64,000 nucleotides of DNA from Streptomyces chattanoogensis. GTDB taxonomy: Bacteria; Actinomycetota; Actinomycetes; Streptomycetales; Streptomycetaceae. Shown in pieces: positions 12,901 to 21,900 of the stretch; the first letter of the stretch is position 1, and every line of letters begins with the position of its first letter. Both the position numbers and the translations under genes were made by a program. Location: positions 1 through 64,000 of the forward strand of contig NZ_LGKG01000155.1 of NCBI RefSeq assembly GCF_001294335.1, in the 5' to 3' direction. The notes beneath the pieces are model-generated. The model searched no databases, was not told the DNA's origin, and was given only the letters and a program-made list of their open reading frames with translations.

Positions 12901-15900
12901 CGCCTCCGTCAGCTGGACGACCAGGATCGAGTCGATGCCGTAGCGGTCGAAGGACACATCGGCGCGGATATCGGCGACCGGCAGCCGCAGGGTGTCCGCG
13001 ACGAGGCCGCGGAAGTAGTCGCGGGCCCGGACCGCCAGGAGCGCGGCGCGGTCATCGTCGGCGGCGTCCTGGGCGACGGCCGGCTGCGGCGCGGCGGGTT
13101 CTTCCGGCGCCACGGTCCCCTTCCGGGCCTCGGGGAGGGTGCCGCGGAAGGCGGACTCCCCGTCGGGGCGAGGCTGGCGGATCGCACCGTCGCTCTCGGC
13201 GACGATCACCTGCTGGCCCAGGTCGTCGGCGCCCTGGGCGGCGACGAACGCCGCGCGGAAGCCGACCTCGCCGAGGACCCGCCGCCAGCTCTCCGGCGCC
13301 AGGCCGGGAGAACCGGGGATGCGCGGCGCCGGGTCGTCGTAGCGCCACCAGCCGTCCAGGAGGCCGAAGGTGAGGTGGCTGAAGAGGATGTTGTCGCTGA
13401 GCTCGTTGAGCAGCAGCAGGGCGTGGGGGCGCGCGGCGGCCTTGGCGTTGCGCAACGTCGCACGGATGTTGCGGGTCGCGTGCAGCACGTTGGTGGCGAT
13501 CACCACGTCGTACTCGCCGGGGGCCACCTCCTGGCCGGCCAGCGGGTGCTCGGCGTTGAAGAGCCGGGCGTCCAGGTACGGGGCGAGCTCGCCGTACTCC
13601 CGCTGCGCGTGCAGCAGGAACGCCTTGGAGATGTCGGTGTAGCTGTACTTCTCGATGTGGGCGGCCCACGGCCGCAGCCTGCGGAAGACCGTGGCGCTGG
13701 TGCCGCCCGTGCCGGCGCCGATCTCCAGGATGCGCAGGCGCGCGGACGGGTCGTCCGCCAGGCGCCGTTCGAGGTAGGCGACGAGGGTGTCGGCGAGCAC
13801 GTCGTTGAAGTAGTCGGCGACGGGGTTGTTCTTGTACACGCCCTCGACGAGTGCGAGCGAGGCGTTCGGGAACATCACGTCGGTGGCCGGGCGGCGTCCG
13901 GTGAGGATGCCGGTCAGGGCGCGCAGCGTCGTGTCGACGAGGATCGCCTGGGGGCGTTTGGCGTCGTCGGCCGACCACGGCTGCCGCGCCCGGTCCCAGT
14001 CGGCCCAGGCGTCGTCGAGGGTTCCGGTGCGGGTGTCGAGGGCCGCGTACCTGTCCTCGCCCTCGCGGCGCAGGCGGCCTGCGTCGGCGAGTACGGCGAG
14101 GGTGTGCTCGGTCCAGCGCTCGTAGCGGTCCTCGATGCCGCCGACGGCGCGCCACTCGGCGGCGGTGGCCGACCGGCCGTCGCGGAACAGGCCCAGGGAC
14201 TGCAGCAGCGCCCAGGTGATGCGGACGAGCGCGTCCTGCATGGCTCCGGCGTGCCCGCCGGCCTGCTCGCGCAGCCGCGCGATCTCGGCGCGGCGGTCGG
14301 GGCGGTGCTCGCTCAGCGCGCCGATCAGGGACGGGGTGGTGGCGGCCGGGTGGGTGAGGGAGTCGTCGTCGTGGAGGCCGTCGATGCTGCGGGTGTCGGT
14401 GGCCTTGAGGAGTGCGAGCTGCGGGTACGGGGACGCCAGCAGGGCGTCGAAGGCGGCCATGCCCTCGTCCGGTTCGATCGAGCCCAGGCCCAGTTGTGCC
14501 ATGCGCTGCCGGTAGCCGTCGGCGGTGACGACTCCGACGCCGGCCCAGTAACCCCAGTTCATGACCTTGACCGGGCAGTCGAGCCGGGTGGACAGGTCCT
14601 CGGCGTAGGCGTCGGCGAAGGTGCAGCCCGCCGCGTAGTTGGCCTGGCCGGGGGCCTTGAAGAAGGCCTGCATGGAGGAGAAGAAGGCGACGAAGTCCAG
14701 CGGCTGGCCCGCGAAGGCGTCGGCGAGGTTCACGGCGATGTCGGCCTTGGCCGCGTAGGTCGCGCGGAACCGGTCCTCGTCCATCCGGGCGAGGGTCTGG
14801 TCGCCGAGGACGATCGCGGTGTGCAGGACGCCGCGCACGGGGCCGTGCCGGCGCACGATCTCGTGGCAGGCGCGGCGCAGGGCGTCGCGGTCGGTCGCGT
14901 CGGCCTGGAGGTAGTCCGGCTTGGGGCCGTGGGCCGCCAGGGCTTCCTGCCGGGCGGCGATGGCGGCGTCCAGCGGGCGGCGGCCGATCCAGACGACCCG
15001 GGCGCCGTGACGGCGCATCATGTGCTCGGTCCACACGGTGCCGATGCCGCCGGCGCCGCCGATGGCCACGAGCACGCCGCCGGGCTCGGGCGGGGCGGCC
15101 GCGGCGCCGGGGTCGGGCGTCTCCAGCAGGCGCGGGCGGTACCACTCGCCGTGCCGGTGGGCCAGGGTCTCGCCGCGGGGGTCGGTGGGCAGGGCCAGCA
15201 GCGCCGGCCAGGGCAAGGGGGCGTCCGCCTCGATGTCGGCGACGCGGATCCGCCAGTGCGGGTACTCCTTGGCCAGGGTGCCGGCGAGGCCGTGCACACC
15301 GGCGTGGGCGGGGTTGGCGCTGGTGTCGCCCGGCAGTCGGCGCGTCTGCCGGGTGACCAGGGTCAGGCCGAGTTCACGGGCGTCGGCGCCGTCGGCCAGG
15401 AGGGCCTTGACCAGGCGGAAGACGGCGAGGGTGGCGTCGTACCGCGCGGCGTCCGGGTCGTCGGCGGGGCCGGACGGGGCGAGCCAGAAGAGGTGCTCGG
15501 CGCCGTCGGGCAGCCGCTCGGCCAGCCGGTCGGCCGGTTCTTCGGCGCGGGCGTCCAGGACGGTGGCGTCCGGGTAGTGGCGGCGGAGCCCGTCCCGTTC
15601 CTCGGCGGTGCCGCCCAGCAGCACGACGCGGGTCCGCGGGTGCGGCCACGGCGCGGCGGCCACGGCGGGCAGCGCGTCCCACACCGGTGCCAGCAGCGTC
15701 GCGCGCGGGGCCTCGCCGGCCGGGGCGGCCATCCGCCGGAACGCATAGCCGCGCAGGCTCACGCAGAGCCGCCCGCTGTCGTCGTACACATCGATGTCCG
15801 CCTTCATCACGTCCCGGTCGGCCGAGGGGGCGTAGCCCTCGGTGTGGCGCAGATGGGCCCACATGCGGTCGGTGGTGGGGGCGAGGAGGTCGGCGGCGTC

Positions 15901-18900
15901 CAGGGCGAAGGGCAGTGCGGGCGCGCCGCGTTGTGCGTCGAGCGTGCCGGAGGCGTCGCCGTAGAGGCCGACGACGGCCTGGACGGCGCTGTCGAGCATC
16001 GCGGGGTGCAGCGCGAACGCATCGTCGCGGGCGCCGTCGGGCAGCACGAGCCGGGCCAGGACCTCGCCGTCGCCGACGGCCAGGGTGTCGATGGCGCGCA
16101 GGCGGTCTCCGTGGCGGATGCCCACGGCGTCGAGGGCCGCCCGGACCTGGCTCCGCGACAGGGTGCGGCGGTCGCAGCGGGCCCGCAGGGCGTCCAGCGG
16201 CGCGGCCGCGGGCGAGCCGGGCATGGCGATCCGGCCCTGGGCGTGCGCGGCCGAGCCGTCGCGCAGGACGCGGAAGGCGTCGCCGTCCCGCTCGACCCGT
16301 AGTTCGGCGCCGCCGTCCCCGACGGGGAACGGCTCCGGCCAGACGACGTCGCACAGGCCGACCGGTGCGAAGGAACCGCCGGTCACGGCACGGCGGGTGA
16401 CCTCCAGCGACAGCACACCGGGCAGTACGGCCCGGCCGTTGACGTGGTGGTCGGCCAGGAAGAACTCCTCGCCGCCGAGCCGCAGCCGGTACGCGGCAGC
16501 CTCGTCCTGTGTGTCGGTGGAGTCGGTGGTGTCCGTGGTGTCGGTCCAGTAGCGCTGCCGCTCGAACGGGTAGGTGGGCAACGGCACTTGACGGCGCGAC
16601 GTCGGCGCGAAGCTGTCGGCGAACCGGTCGGCCTCGCCCCGTACGTACGCCGCGGCCAGCGCGGCCGGGGTCAGGGCGCGTACCTCGCCGACGGGCCGGG
16701 GGTCCGCGGCGGTCTCCCCCTGCAGCACCGTGTCACCGGCGGTGCCGGACAGCCAGGAGCGCAGGTGTGCCGCCAGGTCGGGCAGGCCGGCGGCGACGAC
16801 GGCCAGCCGGTGCGCGAAGTGGCTGCGCCCCGCGGCCAGGCTGTAGGCGACGGCGTCGGCGGGCAGGCCGGGTTCGCGGTCGAGGTGGGCGAGCAGCCGC
16901 TCGGCGACAGCGCGGAGGGCGGCCGGTGTGCGGGCCGACAGCAGGAAGGCGTGTTCCCCGTCTGCGCCGGTCGGCCAGGGGGCGGGGTGCTCCTCCAGTA
17001 CGACGTGTGCGTTGGTGCCGCTGGCCCCGAAGGAGCTGACGGCCGCCCGGCGCAGGCCGCGGGCGGGTGCCGTCCAGGACTGTGCGGTGGTGGTGACGGT
17101 GAACGGGCTGCCGTCGAGTACGACGGCCCGGTTGGCCTCGTGGAAGTGGAGCGACGGCGGGATCTGCCGGTGCTCCAGGGCGAGCAGCGCCTTGATGACG
17201 CCCGCGATACCGGCGGCGAACTGTGTGTGCCCGAGGTTGGTCTTGATCGATCCCAGGACGGCGCTCCCGGCCGGGGCGCCCTCGAACGCGCGGGTGAGCG
17301 CGCGGAATTCGATCGGGTCACCGAGCTGGGTGCCGGTGCCGTGCGCCTCGACGAGCTGGATGCCGCCCGGCTCGATGCCGCTGCGGGCGTGCACATCGCG
17401 CAGGAGCTGTTCCTGTGAGGCCGCGCTGGGGGCGGTGATGCCGTTGGTGGTGCCGTCCTGGTTGATGCCCGAGCCGCGGACGACACCGTAGATGTGGTCG
17501 CCGTCGCGCCGGGCGTCGGCGAGCCGTTTGAGGACGACCGCGCCCGCGCCCTCGCCCGGGACGAAGCCGTCGGCGCGGGCGTCGAAGCTGTGGCAGCGGC
17601 CGCTGGGCGAGAGCATGCCCGCGCGCGTCGCCGACTCGTACAGCCGCGGCGTGGTCTGGAGGAACACCCCGCCCGCGATCGCCATGTCGGCGTCGCCGGC
17701 GAGCAGATCGCGGCAGGCCAGGTGCAGGGCGACGAGGGAGCTGGAGCAGGAGGTGTCGGTGGTGAGGGCGGGGCCCTTGAGGTCGAGGTGGTAGGCGATC
17801 CGGGAGGCGACGACCGAGCCCATGGTGCCCCACAGGGCCTGCGCCGGCGGCCGGGCGTCCAGCTGATCGTGGTAGTCACCGGCGTAACACCCCACGTAGA
17901 CACCGCAGTTGCGGTGGCTCAGGCGTTCACCGGTGTAGCCGGCGTCCTCCAGGGCGTTCCAGCACTGCTCGAGGAAGATCCGCTGCTGGGGGTCCATGGT
18001 GGCGGCCTCGACGCCGGAGATCGCGAAGAACACCGGGTCGAACCGGTCGATGCCGCGGACGAAGCTGCCGGAGCGGCAGGTCACGTCCTGGGCGAGCGGC
18101 CAGCGGGTCACCGGTTCGACGAGGTCGTGGCCGGCCATCAGGTGGTCCCACAGGGCGCGCGGGTCCTCGGCGTCGGCGTAGCGGGCGGCCATCCCGACGA
18201 CGGCGACGGCGTCGTCCTCCGGCGCCGGGGCGGCGGCTGCCGGGGAGGCCGGTGCGTGCAGCGCGTCACCGTACGTACCGACGATGAACGCGTGCAGGCG
18301 CTCGACGGTGCCGTGGTCGAACAGGTCGGTGGTCTCCAGCGCGGTGCCGAGCGCCGTGTTGAGCGTGTGGACCAGGTGGACGCCGAGGATGGAGTCCAGG
18401 CCGTAGTCGGCGAAGGGGCGGCGGCGCTCGATCTCGGCGACCGGCATCTGGAGGGCCTCGGCCAGTGCGTCGAGCAGGATGCGCTCCACGTCCGCGGCAC
18501 TCGCTGCCGTACGGGACGCGGCGGCCACCGGCGTCGTCGCCGGGCGCTCGCTGCCGGCCGGGCCGAACCAGAACTGCCGTCCGGCGAAGGGGTAGGGGGG
18601 CAGGTGGACGCGTGCGGGCGTGTCCGTGCCGGCGTGCAGGCGGGTCCAGTCGAGCGGCATGCCCTTGGCCCAGAAGGCGGCCAGGTCGTGCCAGTCGCCG
18701 CGGGTGATCCAGCGGGCGACGAGTTCGCGGAGTTCGTCCTTCTCCGCCAGGGCGGTCAGGGTCTCGCGGGTGGCCCTGACCCGGCCGCGGGACCACGGGC
18801 CCTCGGCCTCGGGACCGGGGTCGGGGTCGGCCTCGGCGAGGAAGGCGCCGAGCTGGTCGCGCCACTCCCCGGGGGTGCGCGCGACGAAGCACACCCGCTC

Positions 18901-21900
18901 GTCCATCTCCTCGCGGCCGGTCTGCAGGGTGGCGGCGATGGCGGGCAGGTCCACGGGGGCGCCGGAGCGCAGCAGGCCGGACAGCTGACGGGCCCGTGCC
19001 CGCAGGTCCTCGGCGGTCCGGGCGGACAGCGGCAGCAGCACCGGCCGTGCGGGCGGGGCAGGTGTGGTGGCGGGTGCGGCCTTGGCGCCCTGGTACTCGG
19101 CGACGATGACGTGGGCGTTGGCGCCGCCCGCGCCGAACGAGGAGATGCCGGCCCTCCGCGGACCGCCGTCCGCGGGCCGCGGCCAGGGGGCCCCGCCGGT
19201 CTGCAGGGTGAACGGGGTGGCCGCGAAGTCGATGTCGGGGTTGGTCTGCTCGGCGTGCAGGGTGGGCACGAACTCGCCGTGCTGCAGCTGCAGTACGGCC
19301 TTGGTCAGGCCCGCGATGCCCGCGGCGGCCTCCAGGTGCCCGATGTTCGACTTGACCGAGCCGAGGGCGCACCCACCGCTCCCGGCGGCGTCGGGAGCGA
19401 AGGCCTGGTTCAGGCCGTCGATCTCGACGGGGTCGCCGAGCCGGGTGCCGGTGCCGTGCGCCTCGAGGTAGCCGATGCCGGCCGCGGACACGCCGGCGCG
19501 GTCCAGCGCATCGCGGATCAGCGCGGCCTGTGCGCGCGGGTTGGGCACGGTGTAGCCGTTGGTGCGCCCGCCGTGGTTGATGGCGGAGCCGACGATCACC
19601 GCGTGGATGGGGTCGCCGTCGGCCTCCGCCGCGGACAGCGGCTTCAGCAGCACCGCGCCGACGCCCTCGCCGGGCAGGAACCCGTCGCCGCCCGCGCCGA
19701 AGCTGCGGCAGTGCCCGTCGGTGGCGAGCATCCGGGAGCGGCAGAGCTCGACGTACGAGGAGGGGTGCAGATAGAGGTTGACGCCCCCGGCGATGGCCAG
19801 TTCGCACGCGCCGTGGCGCAGGTGCTCGCAGGCCTCGTGGATCGCGGTCAGCGACGACGAGCACATGGTGTCGATCGGCATGCTCGGGCCGCGCAGGTCC
19901 AGCAGGTACGACACCCGGTTGGCCAGCGATCCGAAGGACGTGCGCGGCGCGGGCGGCAGTCCGTCACCGGCCGGCGGGCGGTGGCGGTCGAAGCCGGTCT
20001 TGGTGATCCCGGCGAAGACGCCGACCGACGAACCGTGGCGCTCGGCGAGGCGCTGCCGCGTGTAGCCCGCGTCCTCCAGCACCGACCATGCGCTCTCGAC
20101 GAACAGCCGTTCCTGCGGGTCCATGTCGGCGGCGTCGCGCGGCGCGATCCCGAAGAACGCGGCGTCGAAGCGGGCGAAGTCGTCGAGGAAGGCGCCCCAC
20201 TTGCTGTAGCTGGCGCCCTGCTGCACGGCCCGCTGCGGGTCCGGTTCGTAGAAGCCGTCCAGCGACCAGCGTTCGGCGGGGATCTCGCGGACGCTGTCGC
20301 GGCCAGCGCGCAGGTTCTCCCAGAACGCCTCCAGGGTCGGGGCGTCCGGGTAGCGCCCGCTCAGGCCGATGATGGCGATCGGCTCGTCCGCGCCGGCCGG
20401 ACGCGGGGGCTTCGCCGCGCGGGCTCGGGGGCGTACGGGTGCGGCGGCCCTGACGGCAGGCGCCGCCTCCGTCGTGGCCGGGGCCGCCGCGTCGTCCAGC
20501 CAGCGGCGGCAGCCGTCCGCATGCTGCTCCGCCAGGTGACCGGCCAGGTCGTTCAGCGTCGGGTACTGGTAGAGCACCGTCTTGGGCAGGGCACCGAACC
20601 ACTGCGCGAAGCGGCGGTTGAGCCGGGTGACGGCCAGCGAGTCGATGCCGAAGCCGTCGAGCGGCGCGGCGGCGTCCAGCCGGGCGGGGTCCAGCCGCAC
20701 CGTCCCGGCGATCAGCTCCTTCAGCAGGGGCAGCACGCGTGCCCGCAGTTCCGCGGGCCCCGTCTGCTGCGGACCTTCTTCCTCCACGCCGCTCTCCTCG
20801 TCCATGACCAGTAGGTGTGGTGCGCCCAGCGCCAGTGCGCCGTGCAGGGCCCGCAGCGCCGTGTCCGTTCCCAGGGGGCGCCCGAAGCGTGCGGTGAGCG
20901 CGGGCACTTCTTCGGCCGGGACGCTCATCCCGCCGTCCTGCCACAGCGGCCAGCCGATCGAGACGCCGGCGCCGTGGCGTTCGCCCGCGGCGGTCAGGGC
21001 GGCGCGGTGGGCCAGGTAGGCGTCGAGGAATCCGTTCGCGGCGGCGTAGTCGGCCTGCCCGGGGTTGCCCAGCGTCCCGGCGCCGGACGAGAACGCCGCG
21101 AAGAAGTCCAGCGGCAGGCTGCGGGTGGCCTCGTCGAGGTTCACCAGCCCGGCAGCCTTCGGCGCCAGGACCCGCTGGGCGTCCTGGTGGGACTTGCGGA
21201 TCATGTAGTCGTCGCTGATCAGGCCCGCCGCGTGCACCACGCCGTCGAGCCCGCCGTACGTCCGTACAAGGGAGTCGACGAGCTCCGCCACGGCGGCGGC
21301 ATCGGTGACGTCCACCTGGCGGTACTCGGTCCCCGGCTGCTCGGGCACCAGGCCCGCCGGCGAGCGCCCGCACAGGACGGCCCGGGCGCCGGGTGCGTGG
21401 CGGGCGATGTCGGCGGCGACCAGCCGGCCGACGCCGCCCGCTCCCCCGCTGATCAGGTAGACGCCGTCGGCCTTCCACACCGGCTCGGGCGCCGCCGTGC
21501 GCGGGGCCGCTGCCCAGGCACGGACCTGGCGGCGGCCGTCGGTGTAGCGCACGTGGTCGTCCGCCTCCCCGGACTCCGCCCGCAGCACATCGGCGAGTTC
21601 CTCGCCCGGCGGCCACTGCGTGAACTCGATCAGCCGGCCGTGCAGCGCCGGGTCCTCCTGCGCGGCGGTGCGCAGCATGCCGATCAGACCGGCGTAGCCG
21701 TACGGAGTCCCCTCCCGGCACACGACCTGCACGGAACGGGGGCCGCCGGACGGCGGGTTCAGCAGCCGCTGGAGCTCGCCGAGCAGCCGGGTCGCCGCGT
21801 GCTCGTAGGCGGCGGCGGGCCCGTCGGCACGGCCTTCCACGAGGGCGAAGGACACGCCGGGCAGCTGCCGGCGCAGGACGGTCAGGTCCGCGTCGGGCAG

